Part shown: piece by piece, positions 40,379 to 47,735 of the stretch
Layout: the number at the start of each line of letters is the position of its first letter
Numbering within the stretch: position 1 is the stretch's first letter
DNA from: a virus
Length of the DNA: 59,650 nt
Strand: one strand, 5' to 3'
IMG/VR virus record: IMGVR_UViG_3300043431_000358
Coordinates: 1-59,650 of that record
Position numbers and translations under genes: made by a program
The notes under the pieces: generated by a model
Database searches by the model: none
The model's input: only the letters and a program-made list of their open reading frames with translations
What the model was told of the DNA's origin: nothing

Positions 40379-41199
40379 TCCTCGCCCTCGGCGCCCATCT
40401 CGCGCAGTTCCGCGTTGATCATGTCGGTGAACAGGGTGTGAAGCTGATCGCGCACCGCGGCGCGGTGCTTCTCGAATACGGCATCAGCCTTCGCCCGCGC
40501 TTCTTCGTACGTCGAACAGCCTTTCGCCGCTTCGAACGCGGCCGTCAAGGCAGCGTTTGAAGTGGCGTCCCAGGCGTCCCAGGCGTCCCAGGCGTCCCAG
40601 GCGTCCCTGGCGTCCCTGGCGGCCCTGGCGTCCCAGGCGTCCCTGGCGTCCCTGGCGGCCCTGGCGGCCCTGGCGGCCCTGGCGGCCCTGGCGTCCCTGG
40701 CGGCCCTGGCGGCCCAGGCGTCCCTGGCGGCCCTGGCGGCCCTGGCGGCCTCACCCACCAAAGCAATGGCGGCAGTGCGATCAGCTTCGCCAAGCTCTGC
40801 CGTGATCGGGGCCAGCGCACGCAGCGCAGCCGCGTGCTCGGCAAGCTCTGGCACCTCCGCGAACCAAAGCGGCGCATGGACACGCCACATCCAATCCAGC
40901 GCCATGAACGATCTCTTGGCGCTCAGTGCCGGACCGCGGTTCGTGCCGGCCAGCTTGCCGGTGTAGCGAGCCTTCAACTCCTGGCGGTCAGCGGTCGGCA
41001 ACAAGTCGTTCCACGCGCGCCCGAAGGCGGCCAGCACCGGGTCAACGCAGGCCGGTGAGTCGCTGAAAGGCTCGCCGGAAAACATGCTCTCCAGTTCCAG
41101 CAGGCACGGGTCAGGCGCGCCCGGCTCGTGTTTCCCTGAGCCGAGTTGTAGCGCCTCGATCTGTTCGGGCGTGAGGTGGGGGGTGATGGGTTCGTTCAT
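40375..41199 (-). CDS. Protein with A-[RW]-[AD] tripeptide repeats
   Basis: A 274-aa protein. Residues 1-165 look ordered ('PITPHLTPEQIEALQLGSGK', 'FMALDWMWRVHAPLWFAEVP'). Then follows a 20-unit repeat of three residues (Ala-Arg/Trp-Ala/Asp) encoded by a 9-bp tandem repeat, and an ordered C-terminus ('FEKHRAAVRDQLHTLFTDMI'). The repeat should form one long, charged helix. Similar Ala-Arg-Asp runs occur in phage and bacterial proteins of unknown role. Start ATG 41199 overlaps the micro-gene upstream. Confidence 0.65.
   Translation of the reverse strand: MNEPITPHLTPEQIEALQLGSGKHEPGAPDPCLLELESMFSGEPFSDSPACVDPVLAAFGRAWNDLLPTADRQELKARYTGKLAGTNRGPALSAKRSFMALDWMWRVHAPLWFAEVPELAEHAAALRALAPITAELGEADRTAAIALVGEAARAARAARDAWAARAARDARAARAARAARAARDARDAWDARAARDARDAWDAWDAWDAWDATSNAALTAAFEAAKGCSTYEEARAKADAVFEKHRAAVRDQLHTLFTDMINAELREMGAEGEE
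40564..40752. repeat. 9-bp tandem repeat, 20 units plus a partial
   Basis: Twenty consecutive 9-bp units of GGCGTCCCA, GGCGTCCCT or GGCGGCCCT, and a variant final unit. The unit length keeps the reading frame of the leftward gene. Variation is at two positions of each unit and looks like ongoing expansion, contraction or homogenisation. Confidence 0.95.
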
Positions 41200-41312
41200 G
41201 GTCTTCCGAGGTGGATGTGGTGCCGCACGGCCTTGGCCAGCGCGGAGAGGATGGAGTGCCCGCTGGCGCGCAGGCCGAGGAATGTAAGCACGAATGGCTT
41301 GGCGATTCTCAT
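41196..41312 (-). CDS. 38-aa micro-protein
   Basis: A short gene with ATGA overlaps at both its start and its stop. It encodes 'RIAKPFVLTFLGLRASGHSI' and a basic C-terminus rich in His. The double coupling in the middle of a compact leftward operon supports translation; function unknown. Confidence 0.55.
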   Translation of the reverse strand: MRIAKPFVLTFLGLRASGHSILSALAKAVRHHIHLGRP

Positions 41313-41635
41313 AGCGCGGGCTCAGGCGGCACGTCGTCTGCAAACCAGCAGTTGGCCATGCGCTCGACGGTGGGCCAGCAACCAGGCGTCTGCAGGCAGG
41401 CGAACTGCTTGTCGTCGCTGTATCCGATGATCTGCCGCCACATGAACGACCGGTGCTGGTCGCTCTCTACGTCGCAGTGCGCGCCGGACACGAGAACCAG
41501 CGAGCGCACTTCCGGCATCTTGTCGCCGTCTCGGTACGGGCGCTTGGCTAGCCGGCCTATGACGGCCTCACGCGCTTTCGCGCCGGTTGCTTGTGCTGTC
41601 GCGCCCTGCGGCGCATTGGTCGGGTGTTCAGACAC
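41309..41635 (-). CDS. First protein of leftward operon, unknown
   Basis: A 108-aa protein starting at GTG with CCAAGGA upstream. 'GATAQATGAKAREAVIGRLA' then 'DGDKMPEVRSLVLVSGAHCD' and 'CWPTVERMANCWFADDVPPE'. As the first gene after the operator-controlled leftward promoter it is likely to be expressed early. No family is recognised. Confidence 0.6.
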   Translation of the reverse strand: MSEHPTNAPQGATAQATGAKAREAVIGRLAKRPYRDGDKMPEVRSLVLVSGAHCDVESDQHRSFMWRQIIGYSDDKQFACLQTPGCWPTVERMANCWFADDVPPEPAL

Positions 41636-41688
41636 TTCGGTCCTTGGAATCTCGTTGGTCTCGCACGAAATGCAGCGAGAGAGCCCGG

Positions 41689-41717
41689 ACTGTGCCTGCC
41701 ACGTGGCGCGGTGTCAA
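41689..41717 (-). promoter_or_regulatory. Leftward early promoter
   Basis: On the minus strand a perfect -35 (TTGACA, 41717 to 41712) is followed by a 17-bp spacer and a weak -10 (CACAGT). Operator copy 1 fills the spacer, so regulator binding would block polymerase. It would drive the genes from 41635 leftwards. Confidence 0.6.
41695..41709. promoter_or_regulatory. Operator-like site 1
   Basis: CCTGCCACGTGGCGC contains the perfect 10-bp palindrome GCCACGTGGC. It is the exact inverted copy of site 2 at 41756-41770 and sits between the -35 and -10 of the leftward promoter. It probably binds the HTH protein encoded at 41782. Confidence 0.7.
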
Positions 41718-41722
41718 CCCCG

Positions 41723-41750
41723 TTGATGGTTGGTGCACGTCCGCTATGAT
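41723..41750 (+). promoter_or_regulatory. Rightward promoter
   Basis: TTGATG and TATGAT are separated by 16 bp. Transcription would start near 41757, inside operator site 2, so the regulator could repress its own operon. Confidence 0.6.
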
Positions 41751-41755
41751 GTATT

Positions 41756-41770
41756 GCGCCACGTGGCAGG
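41756..41770. promoter_or_regulatory. Operator-like site 2
   Basis: GCGCCACGTGGCAGG is the exact reverse complement of site 1, with the same GCCACGTGGC core. It overlaps the expected start of the rightward transcript and also the AGGA that precedes the regulator gene. Confidence 0.7.
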
Positions 41771-41781
41771 AATGACGTAGC

Positions 41782-42054
41782 ATGCGCCGCATGGACAAAT
41801 ACCCGATTGAAGTTGCATCCATCCGGGCCCGCGTGGCTGCGCTACCCAACGTGCAGGCGTTCGCCGACCGCCACGGGCTGGCGCCTCGCACGCTGTACCG
41901 CATCGTGGCCTCGGCCAAACCGGACGCAGGGCGAAGTGCCAAGAAGTACCAGCCCAGCGCGCCGACCCTGCGGGTGCTGGCGCAGGTGTTCGACAAGCTG
42001 GACGCGGCGGCGGCAAAGCGCTCCCGCCGGGCCGACAAGAAGGCCGGCCGATGA
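41782..42054 (+). CDS. Small HTH regulator (Cro/CI-like role)
   Basis: A 90-aa basic protein. Residues 24-45 ('VQAFADRHGLAPRTLYRIVA') form a helix-turn-helix of the lambda-repressor type, and 'SAPTLRVLAQVFDKLDAAAA' adds a helix for dimerisation. The end is lysine/arginine-rich. No cleavable C-terminal domain is present, so it is Cro-like rather than a full CI. It lies directly downstream of two operator-like palindromes and is the first gene of the rightward replication block. Confidence 0.75.
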   Translation: MRRMDKYPIEVASIRARVAALPNVQAFADRHGLAPRTLYRIVASAKPDAGRSAKKYQPSAPTLRVLAQVFDKLDAAAAKRSRRADKKAGR

Positions 42055-42299
42055 GCGCGCGGTTCCTGGTGTGGTGCCACGAACTTGGATCGACCGCAGA
42101 AGACGGGCGAGAGATCCTGGCCGACGACGCTGAGGATGCCGCCCGAACCTGGGCTCGCCGAGAGGACGCCGAGAGCGCGGACTACTGGATCGTCGGCGGG
42201 TCTGGCACCACCGTGGTGGTGCGCAGTCCTGACGGATCGGAATGCCGCATGCGCGTCACCGGTGAGCCAACCATCCGCTACACAGCGAGGACCGAATGA
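42051..42299 (+). CDS. Small acidic protein, unknown
   Basis: An 82-aa protein: 'RFLVWCHELGSTAEDGREIL' followed by 'EDAARTWARREDAESADYWI' and a short beta segment 'TTVVVRSPDGSECRMRVTGE'. Start overlaps the regulator stop (ATGA). The shape resembles small beta-alpha phage proteins that carry 'DAExAA..wA' motifs; function unknown. Confidence 0.65.
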   Translation: MSARFLVWCHELGSTAEDGREILADDAEDAARTWARREDAESADYWIVGGSGTTVVVRSPDGSECRMRVTGEPTIRYTARTE

Positions 42300-42664
42300 C
42301 TGACAACGTGACGGTGTTCCCTGGAGCAGACGGCCTGCCGGAGAACCCGATGAAGATCGCGCCGGGGCGCCCGGGGTACTGCAGCCATACATCCGTCGTG
42401 CTGGACTGTCACGACCGCACGGTCCGGTGCGCGGATCCGAAGTGCGGGGCGGTCCTGGATGCCTTCGACTTCCTGCGCGGGAATGCGCAGACCATCGACA
42501 GCGCCTGGCGCAGGTACCACGAGGTGCTGCGCCAAGCCGGCGAGGTGAATGACCGCGTGCACGCCCTGAAGAAAGAGGAGGCGAGGCTGCGTGCGATGGT
42601 GAAGCGCCTCCAGGACAAGACGGGCTCGGTGCTTGTGGTGCGGCCAGAGAAAGGCACGCTATGA
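42296..42664 (+). CDS. Zinc-ribbon-like protein with coiled coil
   Basis: A 122-aa protein. An early C/H cluster ('CSHTSVVLDCHDRTVRCADPKCGAVLD', split across residues 29-55) could bind zinc, and the C-terminal half is a coiled coil ('VHALKKEEARLRAMVKRLQD'). This layout is common in phage replication regions. It is coupled to both neighbours by ATGA overlaps. Confidence 0.65.
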   Translation: MTDNVTVFPGADGLPENPMKIAPGRPGYCSHTSVVLDCHDRTVRCADPKCGAVLDAFDFLRGNAQTIDSAWRRYHEVLRQAGEVNDRVHALKKEEARLRAMVKRLQDKTGSVLVVRPEKGTL

Positions 42665-42894
42665 GCCGCCACAGTGGAGCCAAGCGGGCCGAGGAGCGGA
42701 AGCTCTGGCCCGACGAGGCTGAGTTCGTGGTGCTGTGGCTGGCGGTCGGCTACTCGCTGGAGCGCGTCGCCACGGTGATGGACATGACCCTGGAGCACGC
42801 CCGCCACTTCCTGCCCGGAAGCCCACAGAAGCCGTCAGCCAGGCTGCGGCTGGAACAGCGCAGCGCGTTCTCCCGGCGCGGGGCCTCGACATGA
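42661..42894 (+). CDS. Small basic HTH-like protein, unknown
   Basis: A 77-aa protein. 'LWPDEAEFVVLWLAVGYSLE' and 'RVATVMDMTLEHARHFLP' suggest a compact helical, possibly helix-turn-helix, fold; both ends are basic. Coupled to its neighbours by ATGA and TGATG overlaps. Possibly DNA-binding; not recognised. Confidence 0.55.
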   Translation: MSRHSGAKRAEERKLWPDEAEFVVLWLAVGYSLERVATVMDMTLEHARHFLPGSPQKPSARLRLEQRSAFSRRGAST

Positions 42895-43439
42895 TGGCCG
42901 ACGTACGCACCCGCGACGCGGCCTGGGTCCTGGCGCAATGCATTGAGGAGGGCGACTGCCTGCTGTGGCAGGGCCGCATGGGGACCGGGAACAACCGGGC
43001 TAACCCTCTCGTGAGCGGCATCCTGGCCAGCGGTCGCAGCGGCCCGCTGCCCGTGCGCCGGATGGTGTGGGAGCACCGGAACGGCCCGCTGAAGCCCGGC
43101 CAGGTGGTCTACCGGACGTGCTGCCAGAACAGGTGCCTGGCTTGCCTTGAGGCCGGCCCGCCGGGATCGCCAATGCGCCAGCGCAAGCGGGAAGGACTGA
43201 CCGGCCACTCGCCAGCCACCAAGGCGGCCCTCACCCGCGCGCGCCGAGGCCGGGCCGGCAACGTCCACACCCCCGAGCAGGTGCAGGAGGTGAAGCGCCT
43301 GGGCGTGCTGGGCGGAACCGATGCCGAGATCGCCCGCCAGACCGGCGTGAGCGAGGCCATGGTCGGGAAGATCCGCACGGGGAAGTGCTGGGCGGACTCG
43401 GTGCAGGGATCCAGCGTGTTCAGCCTGGCGGGCCGGTGA
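42891..43439 (+). CDS. HNH-like protein with degenerate site plus C-terminal HTH
   Basis: A 182-aa protein. 'VRRMVWEHRNGPLKPGQVVYRTCCQNRCLACLEAG' (split, residues 55-89) follows the frame of HNH proteins of the HNH_3 type, but the expected His residues are replaced (VYRTC instead of VxHxC; CLEA instead of HL), so nuclease activity is doubtful. Residues 140-170 ('EQVQEVKRLGVLGGTDAEIA', 'RQTGVSEAMVGKIRTGKCW') form a homing-nuclease-type DNA-binding helix-turn-helix. It may be a domesticated homing endonuclease acting as a DNA-binding protein. Confidence 0.6.
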   Translation: MMADVRTRDAAWVLAQCIEEGDCLLWQGRMGTGNNRANPLVSGILASGRSGPLPVRRMVWEHRNGPLKPGQVVYRTCCQNRCLACLEAGPPGSPMRQRKREGLTGHSPATKAALTRARRGRAGNVHTPEQVQEVKRLGVLGGTDAEIARQTGVSEAMVGKIRTGKCWADSVQGSSVFSLAGR

Positions 43440-43942
43440 TGGGCGCCGCAATTCTGGGGCTTGCGGCGGGCTGCAACTTCGCGCAGAATCCGCCCACCAT
43501 TGCGGCAACAGTGGTGACGCATCGAGCCCTGATTGGGTGGTGTGTTCCCCGGGTGGACCCGGACCGGTGTTGCCGCACCTTGGAACGCATCACCCAACCA
43601 GGGCTTCTGCGTTTCTGGGCCTCCGGTCGGGCAGTGGTTCCGGCCGGCACGCCGCACGCTCAAGCGTTCCATGCAACCCATGCGCGGCCCTGGCGGGTCT
43701 TACCCGTGAGCCAGGTGGGAGGCCGGGCAACCGGTTGGCTGCAACGCCAGGTCACGGGTCGCCTTCTCGGGAGCCTTTCTTCTCTCACGCTGTGGGGGTA
43801 GGGGGGTCTTCGCGAAGCGCTTCGGCCTCACTGAGTACCTGAACCTCCCCAAGAACTTCGAAGGGTGAAGAGTAAAGGACGCCACGGTTTTGGTAGAGAG
43901 AGTGCAGAGAGAGAAACCTTTTAAGTCGAAAGCAGGTTTTGA
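43440..43942. other. 503-bp stretch without a confident gene
   Basis: Reading frames exist (for example 43439-43801), but their composition changes between frames and none shows a protein family. The stretch contains the strongly structured segment 43526-43604. It ends in a purine-rich leader (43870-43942) before the Gp37/Gp68 gene. It may encode a structured RNA or a regulatory leader. Confidence 0.5.
43526..43604. other. Predicted nested three-way-junction RNA structure
   Basis: Outer arms 43526-43539 (GCCCTGATTGGGTG) and 43591-43604 (CACCCAACCAGGGC) pair at 13 of 14 positions. Inside, GTGTTCC (43542-43548) pairs with GGAACGC (43582-43588) including one G-T. The enclosed part holds two hairpins: CCGGG-TGGA-CCCGG (43549-43562) and GGTG-TTGCCG-CACC (43566-43579). 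The nesting was found by eye, with no energy calculation. The strand is not determined. Confidence 0.5.
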
Positions 43943-44992
43943 ATGAGCGAGAAAACGAAGATCGAATGGGCGGACTCGACGTTCAACCCGTGGATGGGAT
44001 GCACCCGAGTCGGCCCAGGATGCGATAACTGCTATGCCGCAGTGAGCACGCCCAGCCGGTCGATGGGCGTCAAGTGGGGTTCAGGCGAGGACCGCAAGCG
44101 CACCAGCGCCAGCACGTGGGCCCAGCCGATGAAGTGGGAGCGCAACGCTTCGGCGTTCCAGGCCGAGCATGGCCGCCGGCAGCGCGTGTTCTGCGCCTCA
44201 CTGGCCGACGTGTTCGACAACGAAGTGCCACCGGCTTGGCGCGCCGAGTTGTTCGCGCTCATCGCCGCGACACCGAGCCTGGACTGGATGCTCCTCACGA
44301 AGCGAATCGGCAACGTCGCGAAGATGATCGAGGCGCCCGGCATGCAGAAGTGCGGATTGCCTCCGAACGTCTGGCTCGGCGCCACCGTGGTCAACCAGCA
44401 GGAGGCCGAGCGCGACGTGCCAAAACTGCAAGACACGCAGGCCACCGTGCGCTTCCTGAGCATTGAGCCGATGCTGGGACCCATCACGCTTGGCAAGGGC
44501 GGGACCGAGAAGCACGGGTACCTGGCGCGCACGGAGCTTGGCGACTGGGTAGAGCGCGGGGAAGGCCGTGGCCACCTGGATCACTGGACCTACGCCGACT
44601 ATCCACTGGATGGTAAGCGCTCTACAAAGCAGGGTCAGTACAGCGTGCCGCGCATCGACTGGGTGATCTGCGGCGGCGAGAGCGGACCAGGCGCGCGGCC
44701 GATGCATCCAGACTGGCCCCGCTCGCTGCGCGACCAATGCGCGGCGGCCGGCGTGCCGTTCTTGTTCAAGCAGTGGGGAGAGTGGAAGCCAGTCACTGCC
44801 GAGATGGTCCTTGAGCGTGGTGACTTAGGCCGCCAGCTGCTGCCGCTGCAGATCATTCGCCACGGCAGTGCCGGGCCAGACCAGCACGTCTGGAAGGTCG
44901 GCAAGAAGGCCGCCGGCCGCCTGCTTGACGGCGTGGAGCACAACGGCTTCCCGCTCGAAGGCGCCGAGATGGCGCACACCCGTTCAATCTGA
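43943..44992 (+). CDS. Phage Gp37/Gp68 family protein (DUF5131)
   Basis: A 349-aa protein with the family opening 'KIEWADSTFNPWMGCTRVGP' and cysteines at 20, 27 and 30 (GC-x6-C-x2-CYA), resembling a radical-SAM iron-sulfur cluster loop. Other landmarks are 'CASLADVFDNEVPPAWRAEL', 'LDWMLLTKRIGNVAKMI', 'WLGATVVNQQEAERDVPKL', 'RFLSIEPMLGPI' and 'DWVICGGESGPGARPMHPDW'. The family is widespread in phages and has been proposed to act on nucleic acids or modified bases; the reaction is unknown to me. It follows a long leader and precedes a zinc-ribbon gene. Confidence 0.88.
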   Translation: MSEKTKIEWADSTFNPWMGCTRVGPGCDNCYAAVSTPSRSMGVKWGSGEDRKRTSASTWAQPMKWERNASAFQAEHGRRQRVFCASLADVFDNEVPPAWRAELFALIAATPSLDWMLLTKRIGNVAKMIEAPGMQKCGLPPNVWLGATVVNQQEAERDVPKLQDTQATVRFLSIEPMLGPITLGKGGTEKHGYLARTELGDWVERGEGRGHLDHWTYADYPLDGKRSTKQGQYSVPRIDWVICGGESGPGARPMHPDWPRSLRDQCAAAGVPFLFKQWGEWKPVTAEMVLERGDLGRQLLPLQIIRHGSAGPDQHVWKVGKKAAGRLLDGVEHNGFPLEGAEMAHTRSI

Positions 44993-45006
44993 CCCAGCAC
45001 CCAGCC

Positions 45007-45216
45007 ATGCCGCAAGACCTGACATCGATCGACCCAAAGGTGCAACGCCCTGACGTTGTGGCCAAGTGCCCGGCCTGCGGGCAGCAGACATTCCGCGTGA
45101 TCATCACTGACGGCGGCCACGGCCACGACGAATGGGGAGTCGTTTATTGGTTCGGCGGGGACGGGCATTGCGATGCGTGCGGGCACGCCGGGTACCACTC
45201 AGACAGCAGCCACTGA
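45007..45216 (+). CDS. Small zinc-ribbon protein
   Basis: A 69-aa protein with two CxxC knuckles, 'CPACG' (residues 21-25) and 'CDACGHAGYH' near the end, the typical four-Cys zinc ribbon. Located 14 bp after the Gp37/Gp68 gene. A nucleic-acid or protein-binding partner role is likely but untested. Confidence 0.7.
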   Translation: MPQDLTSIDPKVQRPDVVAKCPACGQQTFRVIITDGGHGHDEWGVVYWFGGDGHCDACGHAGYHSDSSH

Positions 45217-45221
45217 AGCCG

Positions 45222-47735
45222 ATGACCGACTACACCACGTTCCTGCGCCAGAAGATCAAGCTGGCCAGCTTCAAGGGATTCGAGGTTGCTGCCGAGGAAC
45301 TGAATCCGAAGCTCAAGCCGCACACGAAGGACATCGTCCGCTGGGCGGCGAAGGGTGGCAGCCGCGCCGTCTTTGCGAGCTTCGGCCTGCACAAGACGGT
45401 GACGGCGCTGGAGTGGTTCCGCCTGATGGGCATCTACCGGCCAGGCCTGCGCCTCAACGTGTGCCCGCTCGGCGTGCGGCAGGAGTTCATCCTTCAGGCG
45501 GTCGAGCACTTCCAGGGCGAGTTCGCGCTGGACCTGCGCTTCATTCGCACGGACAGCGAGATCGGCGATGAGCGCACGATCTACCTCACGAACTACGAGA
45601 GCGTGCGCGAGGGCAAGATCACGCCGCGCCTGTTCCGCGCGACCAACCTCGATGAGGCGAGCGTGCTGCGCAGCTACGGTAGCAAGACTTACCAGGAGTT
45701 CCTTCCGGCATTCGAGAGCGTCGAGTTCAAGCTGGTGAACACGGCCACGCCCAGCCCGAACCGGTTCAAGGAACTCATCCACTATGCCGGTTACCTGGGC
45801 GTGATGGACACCGGACAGGCGCTGACGAGGTTCTTCCAGCGTGACAGCGAGAAGGCCGGGAACCTGACGCTGTACCCGCACAAGGAACAAGAGTTCTGGT
45901 TGTGGGTCGCGAGCTGGGCAGTCTTCATCCAGCGGCCGAGCGACCTAGGGCACAGCGACGAAGGCTATGTACTGCCGGCGCTTGACGTGCGGTATCACGA
46001 GGTGCCGAGCGACTACACCAGGGCTGGCCACGAGAAGGACGGGCAGGCGCTCATGTTCACGGATCCAGCGATTGGCCTGAGCGCGGCGGCCACGGAGAAG
46101 CGCGACAGCATGCCGGCGCGCATTGCCAAGGTGGCTGAGATCGTCGCGGCGGATCCTGACGATAACTTCATCGTGTGGCACGACCTGGAAGACGAGCGCC
46201 ACGCCATCCAAGCCGTGCTCCCGGAGGCTGTGAGCGTGTGGGGCTCGCAGGATCTGGATGAGCGCGAAGCGCGCATCGTCGGCTTCGGAGATGGCCAGCA
46301 CCGGATCCTCTCGACCAAGCCGGTGATTGCCGGCAGCGGCTGCAACCTGCAGCGGTACTGCCACCGAGAGATCTTCGCAGGTGTCGGATTCAAGTTCAAC
46401 GACTTCATCCAGTCCATCCACCGCGTGCACCGCTTCGGCCAGAGCCGGCCAGTGCGCATCGACATCGTCCACACCGAGTCGGAGCGCGAGGTGCTGCGCA
46501 GCCTGCTGACGAAGTGGGCCAAGCACGACGAAATGCAAACCACCATGACCGACATCATCCGCAAGTACGGCCTGAACGAACTGGCCATGCAAGAGACACT
46601 GGCGCGCTCCATTGGCGTGAGGCGCATCGAGGTCAAGAGCGACCTTTACTGCGTGGCGAACAACGACTGCGTGGAAGAGGCGAAGCTGCAGCCCGACAAC
46701 TCGGTGGACCTGATAGTGACGTCGATCCCGTTCGCGAACCACTACGAATACTCTCCCTCATACAACGACTTCGGCCACACGGACGACAACGAGCACTTCT
46801 GGGCCCAGATGGAATTCCTCACGCCGGAGCTGTTCAGGATCCTGAAGCCGGGGCGCCTGGCGTGCATCCATGTCAAGAACCGCATCCGCTTTGGCAATGT
46901 CACGGGCCTTGGGTTCCCTACGGAGGACTACTTCCTGGAAGAGACGTCGATGCACTTCCGCAAGCATGGGTTGCCGAAGCTCGGCCTCGTGACGGTCGTG
47001 ACAGACGTCGTGCGGGAGAACAACCATACCTACCGGCTGGGCTACACGGAGATGTGCAAAGACGGCACGACCAAGGGTGTCGGCTGCTCGGAGTACATCG
47101 TCATCGTTCGCAAGCCTCAGACCGACCTGTCGCGCGGCTACGCCGATGTGCCAGTGGTGAAGTCCAAGGGGGACTACAGCCTCGCGCGCTGGCAGGTGGA
47201 TGCGCACGCGCTGTGGCGGTCGAACGGCAACAGGTTCCTGTCCGCCGAAGAGATGGCACTGATGGGCCCGGCGAAGCTGGCGAAGTTCTTCACCGACGAC
47301 AGCTTGCGGCGGATCTACGACTTCGAGCACCACGTCAAGATCGGCGATGAACTGCTGGCGCGTGGCGCGCTGCCATCGACCTTCATGAGTCTGGCGCCCG
47401 GCAGCCACCATAGCGAGGTCTGGCACGACGTGGTGCGCATGATCACGCTCAACAGCGACCAGTCGCGCCGGGCCGTGGAGAAGCACGTCTGCCCGCTGCA
47501 GTTCGACATCGTCGATCGGCTGATCGAGCGCTACAGCAACAAGGGCGAACGCGTCTATGACCCGTTCTCCGGGCTGGGCACCGTGCCGTATCGGGCCATC
47601 CTAAAGGGTCGCACAGGCGGCGGGTCGGAACTGAACGCAGATTACTTCCTTGACCAGGTGCACTACCTCAAGAGCGCCGAACAGCAGGTGTCGATGCCGT
47701 CTCTGTTCGACCTGGAAGATGAGGTTTCACAATGA
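45222..47735 (+). CDS. SNF2-type helicase fused to DNA methyltransferase
   Basis: An 837-aa fusion. The N-terminal half is a superfamily 2 helicase: a weak Walker A 'ASFGLHKT' (52-59), 'NLDEAS' (142-147), and motif VI 'QSIHRVHRFGQSRP' (397-410). The C-terminal half is an N4/N6-type methyltransferase: 'DLIVTSIPF' (496-504) stands where the catalytic (S/D)PPY motif lies, and 'DPFSGLGTV' (about 780-788) is the SAM-binding motif I, giving a beta-type permuted order. 'TSIPF' departs from (D/N/S)PPY, so activity needs testing. Start ATG is chosen at the first helicase homology, 6 bp after the zinc-ribbon gene. Confidence 0.82.
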   Translation: MTDYTTFLRQKIKLASFKGFEVAAEELNPKLKPHTKDIVRWAAKGGSRAVFASFGLHKTVTALEWFRLMGIYRPGLRLNVCPLGVRQEFILQAVEHFQGEFALDLRFIRTDSEIGDERTIYLTNYESVREGKITPRLFRATNLDEASVLRSYGSKTYQEFLPAFESVEFKLVNTATPSPNRFKELIHYAGYLGVMDTGQALTRFFQRDSEKAGNLTLYPHKEQEFWLWVASWAVFIQRPSDLGHSDEGYVLPALDVRYHEVPSDYTRAGHEKDGQALMFTDPAIGLSAAATEKRDSMPARIAKVAEIVAADPDDNFIVWHDLEDERHAIQAVLPEAVSVWGSQDLDEREARIVGFGDGQHRILSTKPVIAGSGCNLQRYCHREIFAGVGFKFNDFIQSIHRVHRFGQSRPVRIDIVHTESEREVLRSLLTKWAKHDEMQTTMTDIIRKYGLNELAMQETLARSIGVRRIEVKSDLYCVANNDCVEEAKLQPDNSVDLIVTSIPFANHYEYSPSYNDFGHTDDNEHFWAQMEFLTPELFRILKPGRLACIHVKNRIRFGNVTGLGFPTEDYFLEETSMHFRKHGLPKLGLVTVVTDVVRENNHTYRLGYTEMCKDGTTKGVGCSEYIVIVRKPQTDLSRGYADVPVVKSKGDYSLARWQVDAHALWRSNGNRFLSAEEMALMGPAKLAKFFTDDSLRRIYDFEHHVKIGDELLARGALPSTFMSLAPGSHHSEVWHDVVRMITLNSDQSRRAVEKHVCPLQFDIVDRLIERYSNKGERVYDPFSGLGTVPYRAILKGRTGGGSELNADYFLDQVHYLKSAEQQVSMPSLFDLEDEVSQ

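Noticed and set aside
37742-40441. 899-aa plus-strand frame opposite the exonuclease and ERF genes
   Set aside because: It is the antisense shadow of two recognised recombination genes; the product is a Leu/Arg/His/Val-rich low-complexity string.
40564-40752. CRISPR array
   Set aside because: Units are 9 bp, contiguous and coding, without spacers.
40545-40883. Collagen-like Gly-Pro-Pro repeat protein
   Set aside because: The GPP/GTP triplets arise from reading the 9-bp repeat in another frame of the same strand. The coupled, longer frame (A-[RW]-[AD] repeats) fits the operon and has ordered flanks.
43439-43801. Possible 120-aa protein starting at a TGATG overlap
   Set aside because: The start is plausible, but the sequence is Trp/Arg/Cys-rich without fold-like pattern, and the strong nested base-pairing at 43526-43604 better explains the region. 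Left as unresolved rather than called.
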